Source of the DNA: Merluccius polli
Lineage: Eukaryota > Chordata > Actinopteri > Gadiformes > Merlucciidae
Reading direction: 5' to 3'
Assembly (NCBI GenBank): GCA_030340625.1
Contig: JAOPHQ010000586.1
Coordinates: 186,001-250,000 of the forward strand
Length of the DNA: 64,000 nucleotides
Within the stretch, counting starts at the first letter, position 1. Each line of letters begins with the position of its first letter. Below the pieces are notes generated by a model. It did no database searches, was not told where the DNA came from, and worked only from the letters and a program-made list of their open reading frames with translations. The translations under genes were made by a program, and so were the position numbers. Of this stretch, positions 23,934 through 36,040 are shown in pieces.

Positions 23934-24494
23934 ATAGCGAATACCCTCTGATGAGAACCTGTATCTCTCATATTACCCTCTGATGAGAACCTGTATGTCT
24001 CATAAAGGGATCGGATCTGTCCCGAAAGCGGCGCTGCAGCTTTAAGAAGCCGATCTAATCGGAAAGTCTTAGCTGAAAACCTCCTCCCGACCAGGTTTGG
24101 TTGCCAGCATAAGTTACCATGGTGATACAGCGACGCTAAAAGAGAGCGACTTTCGTAGGACAGCTAACCCAGGCTTTGAGCGCAACATACCTCGCTAACC
24201 CACTAATCGAGCTTCGTAGTATACCCCCCAGCTTTCGCAAGAGACTCAAGACTTGTTCAGAGCTCACTTGGACTCTGCTTAGCCTCCTTCCTCTACATTC
24301 CCTACAAACATTTAAAAAAAAAAATAATAATAATAATAATATTATAATAATTAGGATACGTACTTAGCATCGTGTAGCATCTTACGCTAGCAACTTTGTT
24401 GTATACGAGGAATGGGTTAACCTACCAATTATGAGTGCTTGAAACTTTTGACATCCATACTGTACTGACAGCGATATATTGTTTCACTTTCTTC

Positions 24495-24562
24495 TGACAA
24501 ATGTACTTATTGTAAGTCGCTTTGGACAAAAGCGTCTGCTAAATGCCCTAAATGTAAATATA
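24495..24562 (+). repeat. Teleost short repeat tail (GTCGCTTTGGACAAAAGCG)
   Basis: The text GTAAGTCGCTTTGGACAAAA followed by GCGTCTGCTAAATGCC and AAATGTAAAT is a ubiquitous fish repeat 3' end, usually attributed to SINE/LINE tails. It is useful here as a lineage indicator. Confidence 0.75.
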
Positions 24563-24743
24563 TTCACACCACTCCATCTTATATAAATGCAGCATGGACG
24601 TTTGACAAATAGTATTATTGAAACCAAACCACAGGTTCACGAAGATTACAACTATTTATACTGTGAAGCCGAGGATTACAATGTCTGCGCAGGCTGATGT
24701 GGAAGCGTGTGCAAACCAAACACAACAGACCATTTTTGTTGCT

Positions 24744-25065
24744 TGTGGCGGGGTAAGTCCGGCCACACGCCACCGAAGTGGCTTTCTTTCGGGGCCCTCC
24801 GACACAGGACACGGGTAGATGTTATTCAAAGGTGTTTATTGGAGTTGAAGGCCAGTTGGTATTCGCCGAGCTGATAGTACATCCAGTCATGACGGTGCTC
24901 CTCCTCGAGTGTGTGTGTTGATGGCTGGTTTATCCTGGGTGCCATGATTGCTCATGCACCACAGGTGTGCAGCCCCACCCAGCCAGAGTCCAATCAGACT
25001 GACTCAGGCCAGGTGAGGCTGTAAACCAGCCACCAACAACACACACTCCACATAAACCCCCCACA
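24744..25065 (-). repeat. 3' LTR (322 bp)
   Basis: In the element's own orientation this is the downstream LTR. On the minus strand it begins TGTGGGGGGTTTATG and ends CCCCGCCACA, the usual TG...CA borders. It contains AATAAACACC (plus positions about 24831-24840), a possible polyadenylation signal. The adjoining internal end (25066-25080) has a short purine run (GGGGATA on the minus strand), a weak polypurine-tract candidate. Confidence 0.92.
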
Positions 25066-25261
25066 TATCCCCAACACCAGATTGAGGCCGGGGAGAATCC
25101 CCGGCCTCGCCTACTCCCCCCCCCCCATCCCCCATCCAAGCAAACAAAAAAAAAAAACACATACCGGACTCTGAACAGGGTTACCATACCTACAAAAAAC
25201 CTGGACTCTTTTCAGGGTTGCCATACCTAAACAAAAAATAAACACAGCCCCCCAAACCCCA

Positions 25262-25804
25262 CTACCTCCACACCTCCCCAGGGTCACACGCCCACCCCAC
25301 CCTCCCCCTCCGTCCCGGAGACCGGAGGCCTGGGGCTGCTGCTCCGGCTGGCGGAGGTGTCTCTGGGGTAGCTGGTTGCAGGGGCTGGCTGGATGGGCTC
25401 GGAGGAGGCCCGACAGCTGGGCCGCGGAGGTAGCTCTCGGAGGGCCTGGAACAGTTCGTAGTCACCCCCCTCCACCAGGGCGACGAGGCACGATCCCCCT
25501 CCCATCTCCTCCTGGAGCATGGGGCCTTGGGCTCCTGGTCCCCTGGCAGAGGGGCGGCTGGCCTGGGCTGCTCCAGGCTGGATCCGGGGGAGGCTAGCTG
25601 CAGCCGGTTGCCGGTGGCGGTCGCTGCGCTGCCTCCCCGCTCCTCCGCTGGCCGTCGCTGCCGTTCAGGGGGAGCTGGTGCTGGGGTGGCTGTCCTCGCC
25701 GCGGCTGGTGGCTCCAGTGCAGCTTGGACAGCCCTTCCGTGTCCCGTCCTGGTCGGAGGAGCCCCACATTGGGCGCCAGTGTGGCGGGGTAAGTCCGGCC
25801 ACAC
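25262..25804 (-). CDS. Proline/arginine-rich open frame in LTR element interior
   Basis: This is the largest open frame of the LTR element, 180 codons on its sense strand, starting within the LTR and running over most of the interior. The product is rich in P, A, R and S (for example PPAAARTATPAPAPPERQRR) with no zinc knuckle or other gag hallmark. A second frame at 25284-25520 contains VALVEGGDYELFQALRELPP, which looks more protein-like and could be a frameshifted gag fragment. GC-rich DNA keeps frames open by chance, so translation is unproven. Confidence 0.3.
   Translation of the reverse strand: MWPDLPRHTGAQCGAPPTRTGHGRAVQAALEPPAAARTATPAPAPPERQRRPAEERGGSAATATGNRLQLASPGSSLEQPRPAAPLPGDQEPKAPCSRRRWEGDRASSPWWRGVTTNCSRPSESYLRGPAVGPPPSPSSQPLQPATPETPPPAGAAAPGLRSPGRRGRVGWACDPGEVWR
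25761..25778 (-). promoter_or_regulatory. LTR element primer binding site
   Basis: Minus-strand TGGCGCCCAATGTGGGGC starts one base after the 5' LTR ends. It begins with TGG, complementary to the CCA end of a tRNA, as retrotransposon primer sites do. The GGCGCC core resembles lysine-tRNA-type primer sites; the exact tRNA is not determined. Confidence 0.8.
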
Positions 25805-26101
25805 GCCACCGAAGTGGCTTTCTTTCGGGGCCCTCCGACACAGGACACGGGTAGATGTTATTCAAAGGTGTTTATTGGAGTTGAAGGCCAGTTGGTATTC
25901 GCCGAGCTGATAGTACATCCAGTCATGACGGTGCTCCTCCTCGAGTGTGTGTGTTGATGGCTGGTTTATCCTGGGTGCCATGATTGCTCATGCACCACAG
26001 GTGTGCAGCCCCACCCAGCCAGAGTCCAATCAGACTGACTCAGGCCAGGTGAGGCTGTAAACCAGCCACCAACAACACACACTCCACATAAACCCCCCAC
26101 A
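25780..26101 (-). repeat. 5' LTR (322 bp)
   Basis: Upstream LTR in the element's orientation, same sequence as 24744-25065. The AATAAA-type site lies at about 25871-25876 on the plus strand. It should contain the promoter of the element, but no clear TATA box stands out. Confidence 0.92.
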
Positions 26102-26106
26102 TTGCT

Positions 26107-27112
26107 GTAATGAAAGCGACCTGGCACAATCTCCGTTATCAACTGCAACTGTTTTAAAACACTCAACGTCATGTTGAACCGATGTGATAGAGTCTTTAGG
26201 ATATGGTGATATGGCAACTAACTATGACAAATAAAATTGTAATGATTCATAGCATGGTGTTTTTTATTCATTACCTATTATTGCAATGCAAATATGTCCG
26301 TTTGTATACTTCTCAGAAGGTGTGTTCAAGGTGTTATACTTTGGGTTCGTAGTATGATTAGATTTTGCTGGAGGCGTGGCTAGGTAGATGTCAATCAAGC
26401 GTGCAATCAAACTGACACTGGCGCATATAGCGCTGATCAGCAAAAAGAGAGAGAGAGAGAGAGCGCAGATTTGTTTTAATTGGTTTGTGGACAGTTTTGT
26501 TACTCTTTTAACAGTAAAACAGATGTGTGTGTCAATCCATTTTCATTTGTTCAGTATTGTACTGTATTAATAATTATGTCCCTCTGTTTTTATGTCAATG
26601 ACCCACCTAGGCAATGAGGGGATTGACAGTCACTTTCTAACACGCTTTTGTTTTCCCCAGTCGTTTAGTTTACAGAATTAATTGGTTTGCTCAGCAGTTT
26701 AAGGTGACTACGGGACACGTGATTTATTGCCTCGAGAATCAATGACACCATTGGAAAATGTGATCGCCCCCTTTTACCTTGAAATTTCATTAACGTTCCC
26801 CTCCACTAACCTTTCCCTGTCTTCAAATTAACTTGTTTATAACGTCTTTGACAGGTGACAGACAACAAAAGACCTGAGCATTGGCTTTCTTGGGATGAAG
26901 ATCTATGGGGCAGCAAGGTTATTGAAAGACTTCCAGATGAAGGTCACCAGGGCCTGTGGTGCTGTTGCATGTTCAGTCATGCTGTACTGAAAAGTTACCC
27001 CCCCCCTCCGGCCTTTGTTTACCTGTTAAGTGAAATGACCAGTGCAACGCAGGGCAGTAATTATAACACCAATATATGAAAATACAAATTAAAAAAAAAA
27101 AAAAAAAAAAAA
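26107..27112. other. Non-coding spacer
   Basis: AT-rich DNA with a short (GA)n at 26448-26464, a C-run near 27000 and a long A-run at about 27090-27115. The open frame at 26855-27079 follows an AG and reads NKRPEHWLSWDEDLWGSKVI, but I cannot connect it to any family. Confidence 0.4.
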
Positions 27113-27556
27113 AAAGGAGCGGAGAAGATAATAAATAATGAGAAGGTAGGACCAGAGGAGAAGATAAGAGATGACTGGAGAGGAGAAGATGTGAAGATAG
27201 AACCATAGGAAAGGAGAAGAGTCCCGGATAAGAGATGAGAGCAGAGGAAAGGGGAAGAGAAGAGATGACTGGAGAACATCAAAAAAAAACAAAAAAAAAA
27301 ACCCTAATTTGAAAAAGGAACATCAAGACTTATAAAGTAGTCCCCTAGTGCATGTGTGTTAATTAATAAAACAATTAAATTAATTCATAAATAAACAAAA
27401 TGAGAGGAGAGGAGAAGAGGGGACCAGAGGAGAGCAGGAGAGACATGGTGCGCAGAGGAGAAGAGATGACTGGAGAGCAGGGGAGAGAAGAGACCTGGAG
27501 AGGAAAGCCGAGGAAAGGAGAAGCGATGACTGAAGAGCAGGGAATAGGAGGAGAGA
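27113..27556 (+). repeat. Purine-rich degenerate array (GGAGAAGAGATGACTGGAGA)
   Basis: Two blocks (27113-27285 and 27398-27556) consist of imperfect repeats of GAGGAGAAGA and GATGACTGGAGAG, almost entirely purine on the plus strand. A few hundred bases later the theme resumes at 29619 (GAGTGGAGATGAGAGGC), so the Harbinger element at 27561 was inserted into this array. Long purine tracts of this kind can form triplex DNA. Confidence 0.7.
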
Positions 27557-27840
27557 CCTGGGGCCGTATTCACAAAGGATCTTAGCGCTAAAAGTAGCTC
27601 CTAACTGGCGAATTTAGGAGAAACTCCTAAAAATAATGGGCGTGTCAGTCTTAAATTTAGGACTCCTAATTTTTTTCACTAAGAGCAATTCACAAAGTAT
27701 TTTAGGCCTAAAAGTAACACCTAAGTCTAGGAGAGCCTAAAAGTCCTCGAGAGGACTCCTAACTCACTAAGACCTATTCACAAAGAATCGGAAAATGACT
27801 GCGAGACGAAATGTTTTGGAGACAATGGAAGACTGAATTG

Positions 27841-29090
<1,250 letters not shown>

Positions 29091-29618
29091 GGGCTGTTAT
29101 TTAAAGTGTTGAATAGTGGAGATATGCTCATTGGATAATAGTTTGCTGCTTTTAATTGCCTCCTTGAATTAATGCAATTTACGTATTTTTATTGCTTGCT
29201 TTTTCTCTCTCTCTTTAACGTGCATATAGGCTACAACGTCATTATCGTGGTCTGCACAAACTTGTCGTCATGCGTGTATTCTGATAACGGCACTGTCCAT
29301 AACTATTTGATAGGAATGTCTAGCCGAGGCTACTTCCTTGTTCTTCGGTGATTCAGTGGGCTCGTTTCCACAGAGACCGCCTGCTCTGAACAACCAATCA
29401 CCGCACTGACCGCTTCCAAACTCGTGCACGAGAATCGACGTAATCCATAGCAACGGCGCGTCACTCTTAGTTCACTCTTAGTGATGTATCCTTAGTATGA
29501 GTAGGTCTCAGCGGCTTTGTGAATAACTTTTAAGAAAAAACTCCTACGTAAAATGTTTTAGCGCGAGTTAGGAGCACTCCTAGCGGTAAGATAAAATGCT
29601 TTGTGAATACGGCCCCTG

Positions 29619-31011
29619 GAGTGGAGATGAGAGGCAGCAGAGGAAAAAAGTTCATATCATGTTTTAGTGAATTGTTAAATATTTTAGAATTGCAGGAAAG
29701 GAGTATTCAAATTTCCGAATTTTTCTGGGGGGGGGGACCCCAGACCCCCCGGCAGATTTGGTCCTCCCCAATGTTGACTCCATGGCAACGGCTTTGGCAC
29801 AAAGTGCTGCTGCTGCCTTTCTAGCTGCTGCTTGTGGCCTGGTTTACAACGTTGATTTGACTATGGACATTCAGTGATTAATGTTGTTGAATTCCATTTC
29901 CTGGTTTTAAGCACTTCAAAGTTATAAACTCCCAGAGCAGCAAATAGAGACAGCAGCACGTTAAAAAACAATGTCCCACCTCCTATAGAAAAATGTGTTA
30001 ACCACCCAGCCACATTTGAATGATTCAAAAAGTCGCCAAGTATATCAAATTAGGATCCAAAATCATGAAAAAATAAGCATTATTCTCAGCTCGGAGACGC
30101 TGGGGGCGTGTCCGCTGAAGTTGCAAAACCACACCCATTTGCGCACGGGGGGCAGAGCCTCTCAACTGTCAAATAATAACTGTCAAACTCGCGATTGAGC
30201 TTGACAAGCAGTGACACAAGTGTGCTATGGTTGTTAGGGGTGAGGCAATGCAAAGGGGTAGCATTTACATCATCATGTACCCTTTAAGCCCTGCCCATAA
30301 AATCCTGAACGCGAAAATGGTGAAAAATAGAAGTGGAAAGGTAGTCAGAGCCATGACAACATCTGGAAATAGTAAATATGTTAAAATGGATACTGGAGAG
30401 CTATTTGTTACTTCATCCTGGCTAGAGGGTTGAGGAGCCCTTGAGCAAGAGGCTTAACACCCACCTGCCCCAGAAGTGCTGGTCATTGCTGGGCATGGTT
30501 AACACTGTGCCGTCAGTGTGGGAACGGTTGAACTGGAAGCGGAAATGTAAAGTGCTTTAAGTGGTTGTAGTGGATAGAGAAGTGCTGTATAAATGGAGTC
30601 CATTAAAGCCAATGTTGTCTTTGATTGCATGTCCGGGAATTTTACAGTTGTTGGGCATCCTCAATTGATTTATTTAATGGGATGCTTTAACGGGTAAACA
30701 ATAACCCAAACGATCAATACACTTTTGGACTTTGGACGTCTTCATGCCACGAGAGTTATTGCAGTGTGCTGGAAGTGTGTAAAGGGAATTCTCCGCCTCT
30801 CAGAATGTGGATAGGTGACATCTCAGCAAGTGTTCCAAGAGTTGAGACAAGTGTATTGCCAAAGGGAAGGACTTAATTTAGAATGGACATAATACATGGA
30901 CCTTCTGAAGGTTGGGGATATACTGCCTGAAAGCAAAATGTATTTAACATAGCAAAACTTTGTGTTATATTTGAATGCTTTCCCATGCTTCTGCAAGGTG
31001 TAGGGGTGTAT

Positions 31012-31087
<76 letters not shown>

Positions 31088-32439
31088 ACGTGCGTTGTGA
31101 TTGTCTGGGTCTGTTGTATACAACTGATGTAATTTTACTGAATGTTTCTTTGTAGTTATATATTTGTATGTTCAAAATCAATACACACTTTGTTGGAAAG
31201 AAAACAACCTATACCAATCCTCCACGCTGCAAGACACATTGTGACTCATCTCAATTGGATGTAGAGTGCTGATGTCTGTGTCTGCTTTTGTTCTCATAAA
31301 CTACCATCACAAAGATCCTTTCACAATGTGTGGCATATTGTTCAACTCCATTTAAATTTGAATGGTTACTACTCCTAAAGTCAATGATTTACTCCTAATT
31401 GAGTCCTAATGATATATGTATTCATGTATTGCCTATTGCTATGTTTCAATAGCAATGTCCATTAAAATGCCCAACTGAATGCTAAGGCTTCGTCTGCTAC
31501 ATTGTTTCATTCATTTAAGTGACACGGTGAGAAAGGAGATTTAGGAGTTTAAGCGTGCACGTCCATTGATTTACCCTTTAGGCTTCAGATTTAGTGCACA
31601 AGATTTATGAATTATTGTAAATCTGATGGTGTCTCTAATAATACCACCACAGGCTTGTTAAATCAAGCTGACAGGCTTATTATTGCGCTGGGTGCGGGGC
31701 GGCTCGCATAGAGGAATTTACCGCCCTTGATCCATCGCCTTGGTGATGAGGTAAATTTTATTCAGTAATTTAACCGTGGCTTTTCCCCCCCGAAACATGC
31801 AGATATGACATTTCCACACGCAGGGCGCCTCTTGAGTGCATCATAACATTCGTAACGACAATCAGTGCGAGGGTGCAAAAATAGATGAAGGACAAAAAAA
31901 TAGAAAAGAGAATCGAGGGACTGATACAACTTGTGGCAAGATTGAAATGTGGCGCAGTCTCTGCTGGCGCATCAGAAACAGAGCGTGGTGTATTGAGCGG
32001 CTGCCAATCAGCGGAATCCGCCAGAGTTTGCATTCAGCACCGTAGGATCCGTGATGCACCCAAGGTCTCAGGCAAAACAAGCAGCCTATTATAGTGTGAT
32101 GATTGGGTGCCCTTATTTGAAGTTCATCTAATCTTGCACAAGAAAAGCTTCATGAATGACCCCTCACGTCATACTTGATGAAGCCCCAATGTAATATAAA
32201 AGCTCATCTTGACTCAAGAGATGATTCAAAAAGACGTGTCTATGCCTCATGAATAACTAGCAGGTGTTACAAATGGCCTACTCATACAAATGTCCAACTC
32301 GTCATGTGTAATTCATCTAATGTAGGTCGCGATATGCTAATATAGCAAATGCCCAAAAGCAAACTGAGCGTATAACCATGTTTCCCTAAAAAACCTATTA
32401 AAAAAAAGTAAGTACAAAAAGTTACTGGTCCGATTTGAC
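29619..32439. other. Non-coding spacer with short repeats
   Basis: Holds a dispersed fish repeat at about 30425-30605 (GAGCCCTTGAGCAAGAGGC, then AAGTGCTTTAAGTGG, then AGAAGTGCTGTATAAATGG) and a (TG)n tract at 31014-31087. The part at 31400-32120 looks unique and not repeat-derived but has no convincing reading frame. Confidence 0.45.
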
Positions 32440-32770
32440 GCAGCCATAATCCAGAGCATCCTGTCACTTTCGATTACTGTCTGGTAAGGAAACACATCTA
32501 AGCACACAAAGAAAATGGACCGAATTATCACCAGAGCATCAAAGATCATAGGCTGCAAACTCCCCACACTGGACTCCATATCCACTCAACGCACCATCTC
32601 ACGAGCAATCAAGATCACGGCTGACCCTCTCCACCCAGCTCACCCTCTTTCAGCATCTCCCCTCTGGCAGAAGGTACAGGTCACTAGGAGGCAGGACAGA
32701 ATGCCTGAACCAGAGCTTTTTCCCCAAAGCCATACAGATGATGAATACAAAAAAGTTGGTCTCATTGTAT
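32440..32770 (+). pseudogene. LINE (Rex1-like) ORF2 C-terminal relic
   Basis: The product of the full gene is the reverse transcriptase of a non-LTR retrotransposon. The readable piece contains ITRASKIIGCKLPTLDSIST, SRAIKITADPLHPAHPL and an FFP-like LFPQSH, matching the C-terminal tail of fish Rex1-like LINE proteins (ASKIIG.PLPSL, DP.HP.H.LF.LLPSGRRY). It is 5' truncated as is usual for LINE copies, and no catalytic residues remain. The following 32771-32925 is T-rich and ends with AATAAAATAAACTTTAACTT, consistent with a LINE 3' end. Confidence 0.75.
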
Positions 32771-32929
32771 GATATGTGGAGCTGTGTACTGTATGTATTT
32801 TTTCTTTTTGCAGTTATGTCTTTTATGTTTGCACTGCTGTTGTATGTGGTGTGTTGCTACAGCCATTCCACCTGTACTGAAATTAATTCCACCAGTCTAG
32901 CCATGTGGTAATAAAATAAACTTTAACTT

Positions 32930-33405
32930 GAAGAGGATATGAAAACCTAAATCGCATGGTTTTAGGTTTTAGCAGAATTTTTCCTTCAATGTCCAATTAT
33001 ATTTTCTTATGTTGACAGTTCAGAGAAATGTAGCTGAACGAGGTATTCCAGGGACATACATATTACATATTTTAGCCTATAAAAAATGTGTTCTTATTTT
33101 TCCCATGTCCCATCTTCTTTTAGATAATCATACTTTGTCTCATGTTTACCTGTCACAGATGTATCTTTTAGTTTTTATTGTGCAATTGATTTGTATTCAT
33201 AGCTGGATAGTTGGCTCTCTTGTGTCCCATATAGCTTTGCTAAGAGATCAGACCATGGGCTTAGTTCCAATAATTCTGTGTTTATGAAACGCACTTGTGA
33301 TACTCCTTCTTCACTGAGGGTCTTGCATCCCATGATGTGCGATGTCACCGTTTTAACATGCGCTTAATTAGGTCATGAGAGAATTTTAGCACAAAGATAT
33401 TATGC
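32930..33405. other. Non-coding spacer
   Basis: AT-rich sequence without a recognisable feature between the LINE tail and the hAT remnant. Confidence 0.4.
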
Positions 33406-33410
33406 ATACA

Positions 33411-34490
33411 GCATTGGCGTAGGGGAGGGGCCCCAAGGCACATACTGCAGCGGGGGCCAACGGATAAATGATTTCTTATTTTTTATTTTTTTAGTTATTT
33501 GTAATAAAAATAGTCCGGAAAGTCAGCAAACCTTCATTGTGCTATCAACCTTTAAATTGTTTTAAAATAAATACATTTTAAAAAGACAGCCAGTGTTATC
33601 CAATCACAGTCGCCCCTGTGATATTGAACTTTTAATGCTTGTCTAGACGTCACGTGAAACATTGGCAAAAGTAAATTCTACAGCAGCAATTCAAAGTGAG
33701 CAAGCGGAAATACTTAAGTGGAGCGCAAAAACTGCAGAATGAGAAATGACAAAAACAAAATCAAGCAAACTACTGAAAATATCTTCAATATGTATGCCTG
33801 CAAAAATGATTACAAATGTGGGGGATGCCGATACAATTAGCACTGGGACAAACCTGGGTGCATCTGTTGTTGTGGGGAAATGTGTCCCGAGGGAAGGAGG
33901 CCGCCGACAACAGGATCGCTTTTAACTCACTTTATTTGTTTAGGTTTAGTTATCTTAATCTACCAAGCATGTGGGGAAAGTAAATGTAAATGCCACGCGC
34001 GTGGAGAGCCGCTTAGCTTAGCATCCTCCCGGATGGGCCGCCTCGCTGGTTCTGATCCTAACCGGATGTTTCCGCCGGATGCCTCTGGGCAGGAGGCGTG
34101 GCCTCCATGACGCACAATGGCTAGCGTTAAGCGCCGCCCCCAGTATATTGTTTGCCGCCATCATGTGTTGAGGTGCAGTTACTACAACTTGTATATTTAT
34201 TTCTACTCTTTTGTGGCTATGTGCAGCTGCTGATACATATGCTTATTATTAATCCGCAACATTGTTAGCAACATGGAGTCTAACACTACTAGCTGCCCTC
34301 CTCCTGATCAGGTAGACCAGGAGACTGATGATAGTAATCAAGAGGAGGTAACAAAATCACATGCAGGAAATGATCCATAGTATCCATCAGACAGAGCTAA
34401 TTTCCTGGTGGATTTACCAGATCCCATTGTGAAGAGGACCATACTTGACTTGGGTTCGTGCAAAGCTCTCAAGCTTTCTGGTCATTGTTA
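33411..34490 (+). pseudogene. ZMYM-like hAT transposon 5' remnant
   Basis: The left end resembles a hAT of the CAGTGGCGTAG type (CATTGGCGTAGGGGAGGGGC at 33413). Coding starts near 33710 (KYLSGAQKLQNE) and continues DADTISTGTNLGASVV up to 33866. After the solo LTR it resumes with SNMESNTTSCPPPDQVD (from about 34266) and YPSDRANFLVDLPDPIVKRT with ILDLGSC (about 34381-34455). The last segment is typical of ZMYM1-like TTF-finger hAT transposases. Removing the LTR and one 4-bp target copy keeps the same frame, showing that the LTR jumped into this coding region. An in-frame TAG sits at about 34378. The 3' remainder is missing. Confidence 0.72.
33871..34261 (+). mobile_element. Solo LTR, 391 bp, TSD TTGT
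   Basis: Starts TGTGGGGAAATGTG and ends ATCCGCAACA, with TG...CA borders. It is flanked by TTGT at 33867-33870 and 34262-34265. A second copy in the opposite orientation is at 62003-62400. Comparison of the two defines the borders. Both contain GGAGGCCGCCGACA, TTTATTTGTTTAGGTTTAGT, a CpG-rich middle and GTGGCTATGTG near the end. No internal retroelement sequence adjoins. A 4-bp duplication fits some retrovirus-like or Gypsy LTR families; the family is not identified. Confidence 0.88.
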
Positions 34491-36040
34491 AAGGCAAGAA
34501 AAAATATATTTGATTCAGTTAGGGATATTTATTAATCATAGAATAAAATAAACTCAGGGCAAGCTGTTTTCCTAGCCTTAGGCCCATTTGTATGTCTGTT
34601 TTCTGTGCTTGTTTATGTATGGACGGTCCATTAGAATTGTGTGGTCGTTGTGCTGGCTACCAAAATATTTGTCTCGGCCTAGGTTGAGCGGCTACAGTTT
34701 GTGCCTGTTGCCATGGTTTCGATTGCTCTTTGTTTGCCATTACAGCCCTGTATGTTGATTTAGCGCTACATGGTTTGTGTGATGGGCTTTAGTCCAAGTT
34801 GTGGAATAATGTGGAACATTGCGTACAACAAAATCTCACTAGCTTCCCAACATCTGTGTGTGTGTGTGTGTGTGTGTGTGCCTGTAATATTTATTTATTT
34901 TGTTAATTTTGCTGGCATCGCTTTAACCGCACTCCCATTGCAAAAGGGCCCACACCCCCTCACTGCGGGAGGCCACTGGATTTTACAGTACGCTGCTGGC
35001 ATACAGACTATACAATCTTTGTAATTCTACTAATCCACACTTTGTCTCAAACTATTTGTAGTATAAATAGTATATGTATTTTGAAATATCTATGTAGGCA
35101 AAATGGTCATATATTGCAGACAGTATTTGGCTCCAGTATAATATATATGGATTATATATGAACTGCGCCACAAATGAGTCTACTGCCTGGTAAGATTACC
35201 AAAAATAAACTCTACCAGCTTTAATATTCAATTAGTATGAAACCTCAGTCCATAAATCCTTGAGCTGTTACGAGTAGGGTTAGGGTTTACCTCTGGTCCA
35301 TTAAGAGAGTATTCAATTATTTTAGTTATTTCTTGTATTTCTTCATGAAATCAAATCAAATAAATAAATGTTCAAAGAAGAATCCCAAGCTAGCATCCAT
35401 GTAATTGATTCCTGCCAAGCCAGCATTTAAGTGAATAGTTTGTTTTTATGCCTTCCTTTCTGCTGGCCATCTGCCTTGTTATTTATTTAAAAAGATAAGA
35501 TTCACGGTGACACCATGCACCATACATCTTCTCAGTATTATTCAAAAAGACACCAGTCATGAATATTCTGAAACACAAAGACAATGGCATAAGATCTGCC
35601 TAAAATGCCTACCGCATTATGAAACTTAATCTTAAGAATGTTATTGGATGTGTGAGGCTATAAATAGTATTAGATTTAAAAAGGGTAGGTTAGGTATTAG
35701 GTAGGGTTGTGTGAATAATATATATCTTTGAATAGCAAGAAACATATTCGTTTTCAAATCGGGAGGTACATATGCCGACCTGATGTGTTTTATTTTTGAG
35801 TGATAGGCTATATTGTGTTCGAAATAACATTGATTATGAATAAACATAATATCCAAATATATTTTACTCAACAAATGTGTTTCTGTTTTAAGAATCACAT
35901 GGTTTAGAATATAATACTTTAAGATAGGAAGTCAAACCACCCCTGTTTTCACAACTTTGAACTCAACTACTACGAGTCTGCAACGCCTGATTTAGCCTAC
36001 AGAACATTTACTGGGGGCTCCAAACTAATTGAGAGCAACA
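34491..36040. other. Non-coding spacer
   Basis: Contains a (TG)n tract at 34857-34880 and otherwise AT-rich unique-looking DNA. No gene recognised. Confidence 0.45.

Larger units (their letters stand above)
22853..24231. mobile_element. PIF/Harbinger transposon with 24-bp TIRs
   Basis: Perfect inverted ends of about 24 bp begin CTGGGGGGTATACTACGAAG on both sides. The interior holds two decayed genes in the usual Harbinger arrangement: a Myb/SANT-like DNA-binding protein on the plus strand (23065-23211) and a HARBI1-like nuclease on the minus strand (23652-23933). A clear 3-bp duplication could not be identified because the outermost bases are ambiguous. The short length and broken genes indicate an inactive copy. 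Confidence 0.82.
24744..26101 (-). mobile_element. Young non-autonomous LTR retrotransposon (TRIM-like)
   Basis: Two 322-bp direct repeats (24744-25065 and 25780-26101) begin TGTGGCGGGG and end CCCCCCACA. By eye they are identical along their whole length. The flanks are TTGCT at 24739-24743 and 26102-26106, an exact 5-bp target duplication. A primer binding site for the minus strand (TGGCGCCCAATGTGGGGC) lies at 25761-25778, one base inside the right LTR, so the element is transcribed leftward. The interior is only 714 bp, GC-rich, with no protease, RT or integrase. It must have been copied by enzymes of a related element. Identical LTRs imply recent insertion. Confidence 0.93.

Noticed and set aside
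26855..27079. Possible exon after an AG, reading NKRPEHWLSWDEDLWGSKVI
   Set aside because: Composition looks protein-like but no family, no clear donor and no neighbouring exons were seen.
30823..31181. Open frames rich in HTHT on the minus strand
   Set aside because: Translation of the (TG)n tract; low-complexity artefact.
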